Of a DNA stretch of 7,230 nt, positions 1 through 5,322 are shown one piece after another. A model generated the notes under the pieces. It searched no databases, was not told the DNA's origin, and worked only from the letters and a program-made list of their open reading frames with translations. Numbering within the stretch: the stretch's first letter is position 1; each line of letters begins with the position of its first letter. Both the position numbers and the translations under genes were made by a program. Origin of the DNA: Pseudomonadota bacterium (lineage in GTDB: Bacteria > Pseudomonadota > Gammaproteobacteria > Steroidobacterales > Steroidobacteraceae). Where the stretch lies: NCBI GenBank assembly GCA_021817875.1, contig JAKAFQ010000206.1:1-7230 (forward strand), written 5' to 3'.

Positions 1-495
1 GACCAGCTTGATGCGTCCGACCGTGGCCAGGGTGTCGGGGCTCTGGCCGAGCGGCACCACCGAGACCGTGCCATCGGCGCCGATGCGCACCGAGGCGCTC
101 GGCGGCACGCTGATCGGGCCGCTGTCGCCGAGCACCAGCTGCCCGGTGCTGGTCACCAGCATGCCGCTCGCCTCGACGTGCAGGTCGCCGTTGCGGGTGT
201 AGCCCTCCTGGCCGTTCGGTCCCTGCACGGCGATGAATCCCTGGCCCTGGACGGCCACATCGAGCGGCCGGCCGGTGCTGATCATCGATCCGGAGGCACT
301 GTCCCAGCCGTTGGTGTTGGCCGTGGCATAGACCCGCGACGCATAGCCGCTGCCGAGCGTCGCCTGGCTCTGGAAGGCCGACAGCTCCGCCTTGAACCCG
401 ACGGTGTTGGCGTTCGCCAGGTTGAAGTTGTTGACCGCCTGGGCGTTGAGCAGCTCCTGGGCGCCCGTCATGGCCACGTACAGCGACTTGTTCAC
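1..495 (-). CDS. flgF: Flagellar basal-body rod protein FlgF (partial, C-terminus off the left edge)
   Basis: FlgF is a proximal-rod component of the flagellar basal body, exported by the flagellar type III system. The visible part is the first 165 codons and ends on a codon boundary at base 1. It begins NKSLYVAMTGAQELLNAQ after a GTG start, followed by the rod/hook family signature NFNLANANTVGFKAEL (about residues 23-38). A downstream flagellar-hook-type segment has GRPLDVAVQGQGFIAV and GYTRNGDL. The start is GTG at 493-495; the Shine-Dalgarno GGGAGA at 501-506 with 5-nt spacing supports it, and the first ATG downstream would cut into the conserved N-terminal helix. It lies 25 bp after flgE, the standard flgBCDEF order, and is presumably co-transcribed from the flgB promoter. 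FlgG is the main alternative, but the gene position and the SLYVAMTGA N-terminus favour FlgF. Confidence 0.93.
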   Translation of the reverse strand, partial: MNKSLYVAMTGAQELLNAQAVNNFNLANANTVGFKAELSAFQSQATLGSGYASRVYATANTNGWDSASGSMISTGRPLDVAVQGQGFIAVQGPNGQEGYTRNGDLHVEASGMLVTSTGQLVLGDSGPISVPPSASVRIGADGTVSVVPLGQSPDTLATVGRIKLV

Positions 496-500
496 CTGCG

Positions 501-506
501 TCTCCC
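501..506 (-). promoter_or_regulatory. Ribosome binding site of flgF deciding a GTG start
   Basis: GGGAGA reads on the minus strand 5 nt before the GTG at 493-495. It fixes the flgF start, which an ATG-only search would miss. Confidence 0.7.
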
Positions 507-520
507 GGCCCGGATCCGGA

Positions 521-1744
521 TCAGATCCTGAGGATGGCCTGCGTGTCCTGGTTGGCCGTGCTGATCATCTGGGAATTGGCCTGGAAGTTGCGGCTCGCGG
601 TGATCATGTTGACCAGCTCCGCGGTGACGTTGACGTTCGACTGCTCGAGGGCGCCCGACTGGATGGTGCCGAATCCGGAGGTGCCGCCCACGCCGTCGAC
701 CGCGGCGCCGGAGGAGTAGGTCTGCAGCCACTGCGTGTTGCTCGTCTGCGCCAGTCCCTGGGGATTGGCGAAGTTCGCCAGCGCCACCTGTCCGAGGGTG
801 GTCGACTGGCCGTTGGTGAAGTTCGCCTGCACCACGCCGGACGGGCTGAAGTTGATGCCGGTGAGGTTGCCGGTCGTGTAGCCGTTCTGCGAGATGGCGT
901 TGACGGCGAACGAGTTGCCGTACTGGGTGGAGGTGCCGAAATTGAACCCGATGTTCATCGGGCTGGCGCCGGTGGCCGGCGTGTACGAGCCGAAGTTGAC
1001 CGTGCCGTTCGCCGGGGAGGTCAGCGTGCCGGAGCTCGAATAGGTGAGCGGCTGCGGGCCGCCGACCGCCGAGCCGTCGACGTACAGCGAGGCGTCCCAG
1101 GTGCTGCTGGTGTTGCTGGTCGCGCCCTTTACGAAGTACAGCTGGGCCGTATGCGCCGCGCCCAGCGAATCGTACACGGTCAGCGAGGTGGTATTGTTGT
1201 AGCTCGTCGAGTCGCTCGGGTTGAGCGGCGTGGTGGTCGGGGCGGTGGCATTCGACGGCAGATTGAGGGTCATGGTCGCCGTGGTGGTCGCCTGCGGCGC
1301 GACCTGGGCGGTGGAGAGCTGCAGGTCGGACAGGCCGCCGGTGTTGAAGCCGCCGTTGGCGAGCGGCTGGTAGCCCTGGACGCGGTCGCCGGAGGCGGTG
1401 ACCAGGTAGCCGTTCTGATCGACCTGGAAGGCGCCGTTGCGGGTATAGGCGAGCGAGCCGTTGTTGCTCACGATGAAGAAGCCGTTGCCGCTCAGCGCCA
1501 GGTCGAGATTGTTCGAGGTGGTGTTGATGTTCCCCTGGGTGAACTGCTGCGCGATGGTCGAGGTCGCGACGCCGTTGCCGACCGTGGTGAGCGAGTCGCC
1601 CTGCTGGGTCTGGGCGTACAGGCTGGAGAACTCGGCGCGCGAGGACTTGAAGCCGACGGTATTGACGTTCGCGATGTTGTTCGCGGTCGTGTTGAGGTCG
1701 GTGTTGGCGGCATTGATGCCGGACAGGGCGAGTGCGAATGGCAT
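521..1744 (-). CDS. flgE: Flagellar hook protein FlgE
   Basis: FlgE is the hook subunit; it is exported through the growing structure and polymerises under the FlgD cap into the flexible joint between rod and filament. The 407-residue length is typical for short hook proteins. The N-terminus MPFALALSGINAANTDLNT continues into NNIANVNTVGFKSSRAEF (about residues 22-39), the rod/hook family signature. A Ser/Thr/Asn/Gly-rich middle (about residues 140-330) corresponds to the exposed D1/D2 region. The C-terminal helix contains NVTAELVNMITASRNFQANS (about residues 373-392), again family-typical. The ATG at 1742-1744 is preceded by AAGGAG at 1752-1757 with 7-nt spacing. That Shine-Dalgarno overlaps the flgD stop codon (TAAGGAG), suggesting coupled translation. 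Composition is low in Cys and Lys, as expected for a hook protein. Confidence 0.97.
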   Translation of the reverse strand: MPFALALSGINAANTDLNTTANNIANVNTVGFKSSRAEFSSLYAQTQQGDSLTTVGNGVATSTIAQQFTQGNINTTSNNLDLALSGNGFFIVSNNGSLAYTRNGAFQVDQNGYLVTASGDRVQGYQPLANGGFNTGGLSDLQLSTAQVAPQATTTATMTLNLPSNATAPTTTPLNPSDSTSYNNTTSLTVYDSLGAAHTAQLYFVKGATSNTSSTWDASLYVDGSAVGGPQPLTYSSSGTLTSPANGTVNFGSYTPATGASPMNIGFNFGTSTQYGNSFAVNAISQNGYTTGNLTGINFSPSGVVQANFTNGQSTTLGQVALANFANPQGLAQTSNTQWLQTYSSGAAVDGVGGTSGFGTIQSGALEQSNVNVTAELVNMITASRNFQANSQMISTANQDTQAILRI

Positions 1745-1751
1745 GGGTCGG

Positions 1752-1758
1752 CTCCTTA
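1752..1758 (-). promoter_or_regulatory. flgD stop / flgE Shine-Dalgarno overlap
   Basis: On the minus strand the seven bases TAAGGAG contain both the TAA stop of flgD (1756-1758) and the AAGGAG ribosome binding site of flgE, 7 nt before its ATG. A ribosome terminating on flgD sits on the flgE initiation region, which favours coupling of cap and hook subunit synthesis (inference). Confidence 0.75.
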
Positions 1759-2454
1759 CATGACCTGGTTGACGGCGCTCATCGGCACCGCGCCGCCGTC
1801 GGTGTTGAGGGTCAGGCTGTTGGTGGTCGGATCGAGCGTGACGCTGTTCACCTTGTACGAGAGCAGCGGGGTGAGCGAGGTCGGCGTGCCGTTGCTGTTG
1901 GCTGCGACCGTGAAGTTGTACACCCCGGCGGGCGCCGCGGCGCCCGATGCCGTGGTGCCGTTCCAGGTGAAGGAGCTGGGGCTGCCCGTGGCCGGCACGG
2001 AGAAGGTGTCGATCAGCTGGCCGCTGGAGTCGCTGACCTGCACGGTGAGCGAGCTGGCCCCGGCGGGCGGCGCGACCGCGCCGCTGATGCTGCCGCCGGC
2101 GGTCAGGGCCGCGGAGGACCCGGAGGCGATCACGGTGTGGCCGATGAGGTTGGTGCCGTTGAGCAGCTGCGCCGAGCTCATCGAGCCGGTGAGGCTGGCG
2201 ATCGAGCTCGACATGCTGCTGATGCCGCTCACCTCGCTGAGCGCGGCGAATTCGTTGACGAACTGGCTGGGATTGGTCGGCTGGGTGGGATCCTGGTTCT
2301 GCAGCTGCGTGGTGAGCAGCTGCAGGAAGTCGCTCTGGGTCAGCGCCAGGTTGCTGTTGGCGCTGCCCGCGGAGCTGTTCGCGGCGCTGCTCGCGGCGGC
2401 GGCGGCCGCGTTCGCGCTCTGCGCGGCGAAGGCGCTGATGGAATTGTATGACAT
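1756..2454 (-). CDS. flgD: Flagellar hook-capping protein FlgD
   Basis: FlgD is the hook scaffold/cap; it sits at the tip of the growing hook, lets FlgE subunits fold in place, and is absent from the finished flagellum. The protein is 232 residues, normal for the family. An Ala/Ser/Asn-rich flexible N-terminus (about residues 9-34) precedes the defining motif DFLQLLTTQLQNQDPTQPTN (about residues 43-62) and then QFVNEFAALSEVSGISS. The C-terminal half has the FlgD Ig-like/tudor pattern, with DSSGQLIDTF, FTWNG and PAGVYNFTVAA. The ATG at 2452-2454 has no good Shine-Dalgarno (upstream reads GGACACACCTC), so initiation may rely on coupling to flgC, 31 bp upstream. The stop overlaps the flgE ribosome site. 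Confidence 0.96.
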   Translation of the reverse strand: MSYNSISAFAAQSANAAAAAASSAANSSAGSANSNLALTQSDFLQLLTTQLQNQDPTQPTNPSQFVNEFAALSEVSGISSMSSSIASLTGSMSSAQLLNGTNLIGHTVIASGSSAALTAGGSISGAVAPPAGASSLTVQVSDSSGQLIDTFSVPATGSPSSFTWNGTTASGAAAPAGVYNFTVAANSNGTPTSLTPLLSYKVNSVTLDPTTNSLTLNTDGGAVPMSAVNQVM

Positions 2455-2485
2455 GAGGTGTGTCCGGATGGAAGGGGTTGCGGGG

Positions 2486-2920
2486 TCAGATCTGGCCGAG
2501 TTTCAGCGTATCGATCATCAGGGTCTTGGAGGTGTTCATGACCTGCGCGTCGTTCTGATAGGAGCGCGAGGCGGAGATCATGTCGACCATCTGCTGGACG
2601 ACGTTCACGTTCGAGGAATACACGTAGCCGTTGGCATTGGCCATGGGGTTGCCGGGCTCGTAGCGGGCGGTCGGCGGCGCGGTGCTCTGCACGATGCCGT
2701 CGACCGCCACCGAGGCGTTGGCGGCCTGCATGTCCGGCGGCTGGCCGGGCTGCAGCGCCGCCTGCACCGCCTGGAAGACCGGGTAGCGGGCCTTGTAGGC
2801 GGTGTTCGGGTTGCTGCTGACGCTGTCGGCGTTGGCAAGATTGCTCGCGACGGTGTTCAGACGCACCGATTCGGCGGACATGCCGGAGCCGGCGATGTTG
2901 AAGATGTTGAACAGTGCCAT
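2486..2920 (-). CDS. flgC: Flagellar basal-body rod protein FlgC
   Basis: FlgC is a proximal-rod subunit of the flagellar basal body. At 144 residues it has the usual family length. The N-terminus MALFNIFNIAGSGMSAESVR leads into LNTVASNLANADSV (about residues 21-34), the rod signature. YKARYPVFQA (about 42-51) matches the FlgC pattern of a Tyr/Arg-rich strand after the signature. The C-terminal helix VNVVQQMVDMISASRSYQND (about 105-124) is the classic FlgC/FlgG family end motif. The start at 2918-2920 was chosen because MALFNIFNIAGSGM aligns with FlgC N-termini; longer in-frame reading upstream runs antisense-like through the flgB coding region. It follows flgB by 29 bp and precedes flgD by 31 bp, consistent with one operon. 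Confidence 0.97.
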   Translation of the reverse strand: MALFNIFNIAGSGMSAESVRLNTVASNLANADSVSSNPNTAYKARYPVFQAVQAALQPGQPPDMQAANASVAVDGIVQSTAPPTARYEPGNPMANANGYVYSSNVNVVQQMVDMISASRSYQNDAQVMNTSKTLMIDTLKLGQI

Positions 2921-2949
2921 GACGTGCCTGCGGCTCGGAGGGGGAGTGG

Positions 2950-3378
2950 TTACTGACCGGTGATGGCGGTATTGAGGTCGCGGAAGCGCTGCTCGAGGAA
3001 ACTCAGCGCCGCCTGGTAGCGCACGGTGTTCTGCGCGAACTTGGCTTCCTCGAGCTGCGAGCTCACGGTGTTGCCGTCGAGCGAGGGTGCGAGCGGCACG
3101 CGGTATTTGAGGAACTGCCCGGTGGAGAGTCCGCCGTTCGCGCCGGCGGTCACATCGAGCGGGCTGGTGGTGCGCATCTGCACCGGGGAGGGTGTGCCGC
3201 TCGCGGCGCCGGCCGGCGGGGCGGCGGCCGCGAGCGCGGCGCGGAAGTCGATGTCGCGCGCCAGATATCCCGGGGTGTCGGCGTTGGCGAGGTTGGCCGC
3301 GAGGACCTGCGCGCGCTGGGTAAACACCTGCAGGGCGTCGGGTTGTATGCCGAGATAGGCATTGAGGTTGAGCGGCAT
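2950..3378 (-). CDS. flgB: Flagellar basal-body rod protein FlgB
   Basis: FlgB is a proximal-rod subunit and the first gene of this rod/hook operon. The 142-residue protein starts MPLNLNAYLGIQPDAL, then QVLAANLANADTPGYLARDI (about residues 28-47), the highly diagnostic FlgB signature, followed by DFRAAL. A Pro/Ala/Gly-rich loop (about residues 53-90) leads to KYRVPLAPSLDGNTVSSQLE, matching the family pattern P..PS.DGNTV..E.E, and the C-terminal helix with NTVRYQAALSFLEQRFRDL. The ATG at 3376-3378 is chosen over an in-frame ATG at 3513 because the extension has no FlgB similarity and would extend upstream of the sigma-54 promoter at 3418-3432. The Shine-Dalgarno is weak. The predicted leader is about 28 nt. 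Confidence 0.96.
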   Translation of the reverse strand: MPLNLNAYLGIQPDALQVFTQRAQVLAANLANADTPGYLARDIDFRAALAAAAPPAGAASGTPSPVQMRTTSPLDVTAGANGGLSTGQFLKYRVPLAPSLDGNTVSSQLEEAKFAQNTVRYQAALSFLEQRFRDLNTAITGQ

Positions 3379-3417
3379 GTCGGAAAACCGGCGGTCGTGG
3401 AACCTGCCGATGTAGCA

Positions 3418-3432
3418 GCAAGACCCGTGCCA
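3418..3432 (-). promoter_or_regulatory. Sigma-54 (-24/-12) promoter of flgBCDEF
   Basis: The minus strand reads TGGCACGGGTCTTGC, an exact match to TGGCAC-N5-TTGC with the correct GG-to-GC spacing. With the -12 element ending at 3418 the transcript would start near 3406, about 28 nt before the flgB ATG. Known biology: in Pseudomonas-type hierarchies rod and hook operons need RpoN plus a FleQ/FleR-type activator. Activator sites were not recognised with confidence. Confidence 0.9.
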
Positions 3433-3452
3433 GGGCCGTGTGGTGCCGTCCG

Positions 3453-3464
3453 CCGGCGCGCCGG
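3453..3464. repeat. 12-bp perfect palindrome CCGGCGCGCCGG
   Basis: The bases are a perfect self-complementary dyad in the flgB-flgA divergent region. In GC-rich DNA such a palindrome could be chance. It matters mainly because two further dyads (3461-3483 and 3486-3501) follow immediately. Confidence 0.45.
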
Positions 3465-3483
3465 GGCGCATTCGGCGCCCCGG
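3461..3483. repeat. Perfect 9-bp inverted repeat with 5-nt loop between divergent promoters
   Basis: CCGGGGCGC (3461-3469) and GCGCCCCGG (3475-3483) pair perfectly around the loop ATTCG. There is no T-run on either side, so it is not a standard intrinsic terminator. It lies upstream of both divergent sigma-54 promoters and would not be in either predicted transcript. A protein-binding dyad or a DNA-structure element is therefore more plausible than an RNA role. Chance in a GC-rich spacer is possible. Confidence 0.5.
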
Positions 3484-3485
3484 AG

Positions 3486-3501
3486 CGTGATGCGGATCAC
3501 G
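3486..3501. promoter_or_regulatory. Candidate CRP/FNR-family operator (CGTGAT-N4-ATCACG)
   Basis: A perfect 6+6 dyad, CGTGATGCGGATCACG, sits in the divergent spacer. Its core GTGA-N6-TCAC is the CRP/Vfr/Clp-type half-site arrangement, and TGAT-N4-ATCA is the FNR/ANR core. It is centred about 88 bp upstream of the predicted flgB transcript start and about 144 bp upstream of that of flgA. CRP-family regulators act on flagellar genes in Pseudomonas (Vfr) and Xanthomonas (Clp). Assigning a particular regulator here is inference. Confidence 0.45.
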
Positions 3502-3611
3502 GACGGGCGGCAAGGGGCTGCCGCTCGCCGGCCTGGCGGCGTCGGGTGCGGCGGGTGTGGGCGGAGGAGGGTCTCGGCGTCTGCGCGGCGCTGGAGCGCG
3601 TGTTCTCTGTC

Positions 3612-3626
3612 TGGCCTGTAATTTGC
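3612..3626 (+). promoter_or_regulatory. Sigma-54 (-24/-12) promoter of flgA
   Basis: TGGCCTGTAATTTGC matches TGGCAC-N5-TTGC at all invariant bases (GG and GC 10 bp apart) and has an intact TTGC. It stands out as an AT-rich patch in a very GC-rich spacer. The predicted start near 3638 is only about 2 nt before the ATG at 3640, implying a leaderless flgA message or a downstream start at 3652 or 3658. Confidence 0.75.
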
Positions 3627-3639
3627 AAGATCCGCAGCC

Positions 3640-4365
3640 ATGAAGACACGCATGTCAATGGTCCGACGCCTGCTGCTGCGAACGGGACTCTTTTTCTTGA
3701 CGGCAGGCCTGACGGTCCCCGCGCTCGCCGGTGCGGCCATCCAGCCGCTCGGCGCCATCCGAGGTGCCGCCGAGCGCTTCATCCGCGAGCGGATGCCCGC
3801 CGGAACCGACGTCGTGGTCAGCGCTGGGCGGCTCGATCCGCGACTGCGCCTGGCGCGCTGCGCCGGTCCGCTGCAGGCGTCGATGCTGGCCGGCGCCCGC
3901 CTGCAGGCGAATGCTTCGGTCGCCGTAAGCTGCCGCGACGGCGCGCATTGGACGATTTACCTGCCGGTGAGGGTACGGTCGCGCATCGACGTGTGGGTGC
4001 TGCGCAGGCCCGAGCCGCAGGGGGCGCGCCTGAGCGCGACGGATCTGGCGCCCCAGACGCGCCTGGTCTCCGGGGTGGCGGCGGGCTATCTGACGGATGT
4101 TGCCGTGCTCGGGCGCAGCACGCTGCGGCATGCGCTGCCGGCGGGCGCGGTGCTGCACAGCACCGATCTGCTGGCGGATTTCCTGGTCCGTCAGGGGCAG
4201 CAGGTGATGCTGCGGGCCTCGTTCGACGGCATCCGGGTGCGCGCCCCGGGGGTGGCGCTGCAGGCGGGACGCTATGGCGCGCTGATCCGGGTCCAGAACC
4301 TGTCATCTTCCAAGGTCGTCCAGGGCATCGTGAAAAGCCGCAGTGTGGTCGACGTCACACCCTAA
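3640..4365 (+). CDS. flgA: Flagellar P-ring assembly chaperone FlgA
   Basis: FlgA is a periplasmic chaperone that helps FlgI polymerise into the P ring around the rod. The 241-residue protein begins with a Sec signal peptide: basic MKTRMSMVRR, hydrophobic stretch about residues 11-29, and ALA-GA cleavage after about residue 30. The N-terminal domain shows LDPRLRLARCAGPL and VAVSCRDGAHWTIYLPV, so Cys74 and Cys98 are the conserved pair likely to form a disulfide. The C-terminal SAF/ChapFlgA domain (about 120-240) has LSATDL, GRSTLRHALPAGAVL, VRQGQQVML and LIRVQNLSSSKVVQGIV. ATGs at 3652 and 3658 keep the signal peptide and may be the real start given the promoter position. It is transcribed divergently from flgB, with flgM 54 bp downstream. 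Confidence 0.95.
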   Translation: MKTRMSMVRRLLLRTGLFFLTAGLTVPALAGAAIQPLGAIRGAAERFIRERMPAGTDVVVSAGRLDPRLRLARCAGPLQASMLAGARLQANASVAVSCRDGAHWTIYLPVRVRSRIDVWVLRRPEPQGARLSATDLAPQTRLVSGVAAGYLTDVAVLGRSTLRHALPAGAVLHSTDLLADFLVRQGQQVMLRASFDGIRVRAPGVALQAGRYGALIRVQNLSSSKVVQGIVKSRSVVDVTP

Positions 4366-4389
4366 AGTTCCCCTGTGCGAGGCCGATAC
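4363..4389 (+). promoter_or_regulatory. Sigma-28 (FliA) promoter of flgMN, overlapping the flgA stop codon
   Basis: TAAAGTTC, an 11-bp spacer, then GCCGATAC matches the FliA consensus TAAAGTTT-N11-GCCGATAA with only the last base of each box differing. The first three bases of the -35 box are the flgA stop codon TAA. The predicted start near 4396 gives flgM a leader of about 24 nt. This supplies class-late transcription of the anti-sigma factor by its own target, a known feedback arrangement. Confidence 0.92.
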
Positions 4390-4407
4390 CCGGGTCAAAG
4401 GCGCTCC

Positions 4408-4413
4408 AGGAGA
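4408..4413 (+). promoter_or_regulatory. Ribosome binding site of flgM
   Basis: AGGAGA lies 6 nt before the ATG at 4420-4422. It is the best Shine-Dalgarno match on the plus strand and selects this start over the upstream in-frame ATG at 4375, which lies inside the sigma-28 promoter. Confidence 0.75.
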
Positions 4414-4419
4414 GCGAAC

Positions 4420-4740
4420 ATGGCGAGCAAAATCAGCGGCGTGAACGGCTCTCCGGCCCCGGTCGGGGCGGGCCGCGGTGCGCAGAAAGCTCGCGATGCG
4501 GTCAGCGGCGGTTCCGCCGGGGCCGGATCGGCGGGCTCGAGTGACGTGCAGATCACCAGCTCGGCGAGCCTGCTGGCGAGCCTGGAGCAGCAATTGCACA
4601 ATCTGCCGGCGGTGGATGCGCAGCGCGTCGCGCAGTTTCGCCTGGCGATCGAGAACGGCAGCTACAGCGTGCAGCCGCAGCACGTGGCCGATCAGCTGAT
4701 GCAGATCGAGCACGCGCTGGCGCAGGTTACGGGGGGCTGA
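4420..4740 (+). CDS. flgM: Anti-sigma-28 factor FlgM
   Basis: FlgM binds FliA (sigma-28) and blocks late flagellar transcription until the hook is complete, when it is secreted through the hook-basal body. The protein is 106 residues, as usual for the family. The N-terminal half (about residues 8-42) is Gly/Ser/Ala-rich and probably disordered, fitting an exported protein. The C-terminal sigma-binding half has ITSSASLLASLEQQL (about 45-59), then PAVDAQRVAQFRLAIENGSY (about 62-81) and VADQLMQIEHAL, matching the FlgM pattern VD..RV...R.AI..G.Y. The gene has its own sigma-28 promoter and a good ribosome site. It is 3 bp ahead of flgN. Read-through from the flgA sigma-54 promoter is also likely, since no terminator is visible between them. 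Confidence 0.95.
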   Translation: MASKISGVNGSPAPVGAGRGAQKARDAVSGGSAGAGSAGSSDVQITSSASLLASLEQQLHNLPAVDAQRVAQFRLAIENGSYSVQPQHVADQLMQIEHALAQVTGG

Positions 4741-4743
4741 CGC

Positions 4744-5229
4744 ATGGATCCGGCCGTCTGTCGCGAGCATCTCTCGGTTCTGCTGCGTGAGGAAATCGCT
4801 CTGCTCGGGCAGCTCGAATCGCTGCTCGCCGACGAGGAGCGCATCCTGGAGACCTCGGACATCCGGGCGCTCGAGGGCACCACCTGCGCGCGGCAGGAGC
4901 GGATGGGCGCGCTCGCCCGTCTCGAAGAACAGCGCCGCTCGCTGTGCGCGATGCACGGCTTTCCGGCGGACCGCGAGGGGCTCGAGGCCCTGCTCGAGTG
5001 GTGTGACCGCGAGGGCTCGCTGGTGGAGAGCCTGCGGCAGTGCGCCTCGCTCGCGATGCGCTGCCGGGATCTCAACGATCGCAATGGCATCGTGGTTGCG
5101 GCGCGCCTGAAGCGAGTGCAGGGCATGCTCGGCGCACTCACCGGCCGCCCGATGCGCCAGGACACCTATGGACCGAAGGGCTATGGCGCCTTCGGAGGCC
5201 ATCCCGGCCGCCCGCTCGGCGCGGCCTGA
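4744..5229 (+). CDS. flgN: Flagellar export chaperone FlgN
   Basis: FlgN is the cytoplasmic chaperone for hook-filament junction proteins FlgK and FlgL and delivers them to the flagellar export gate. The 161-residue protein is mostly helical and Leu/Glu/Arg-rich, with an N-terminal heptad-like helix (LSVLLREEIALLGQLESLLA, about residues 10-29). The C-terminal family signature is RDLNDRNGIVVAARLKRVQG (about 108-127) followed by MLGALTG and DTYGPKG. About 15 residues after the TYG motif are Gly/Pro/Arg-rich and look disordered, slightly longer than many homologues. Start ATG 4744-4746 follows a G6 run (4731-4736) usable as Shine-Dalgarno, inside the flgM end, so translation is probably coupled to flgM. 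The C-terminal end faces the convergent HlyD-like gene 69 bp away. Confidence 0.92.
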   Translation: MDPAVCREHLSVLLREEIALLGQLESLLADEERILETSDIRALEGTTCARQERMGALARLEEQRRSLCAMHGFPADREGLEALLEWCDREGSLVESLRQCASLAMRCRDLNDRNGIVVAARLKRVQGMLGALTGRPMRQDTYGPKGYGAFGGHPGRPLGAA

Positions 5230-5290
5230 GGAGCCCGCGGCGGCCGTATCCCCTCGAGGCGAGCGCACTCCGCGCTGGTGCGGGCCGCAG

Positions 5291-5322
5291 GGCAATCCTC
5301 AGAGGGCCCCGAGGATTCTGCC
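5291..5322. repeat. Stem-loop at the flgN / HlyD-like gene convergence
   Basis: AATCCTC (5294-5300) and GAGGATT (5311-5317) form a perfect 7-bp stem. GGC/GCC (5291-5293 and 5320-5322) can extend it across a 2-nt bulge. The 10-nt loop is GC-rich. The stem includes the stop codon of the minus-strand gene (5299-5301). No T-run follows on either strand, so it is at best a non-canonical bidirectional terminator or an mRNA 3'-end stabiliser. The rest of the 69-bp spacer (5230-5298) holds nothing recognisable. Confidence 0.4.

Noticed and set aside
2385..2430. GCG/GCC triplet-rich tract as a possible contingency repeat
   Set aside because: It encodes the Ala/Ser-rich flexible N-terminus of FlgD with mixed codons and no uniform repeat unit, so slippage-driven phase variation is not supported.
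3379..3513. N-terminal extension of flgB to an ATG at 3513
   Set aside because: It would extend upstream of the consensus sigma-54 promoter and adds residues unlike FlgB, which begins at the ATG 3376-3378.
3532..3547. Additional sigma-54-like element TGGCGGCGTCGGGTGC
   Set aside because: The GG-to-GC spacing is one base too long and the TTGC box is not present.
3438..4544. Long plus-strand open frame overlapping flgA in another frame
   Set aside because: It is a shadow of flgA in GC-rich DNA: the real flgA frame has a signal peptide, the conserved Cys pair and the SAF domain, and this frame has none.
5238..5280. Possible hairpin CGCAC/GTGCG in the convergent spacer
   Set aside because: Only 5 bp of stem with a 9-nt loop and no T-run; expected by chance at this base composition.
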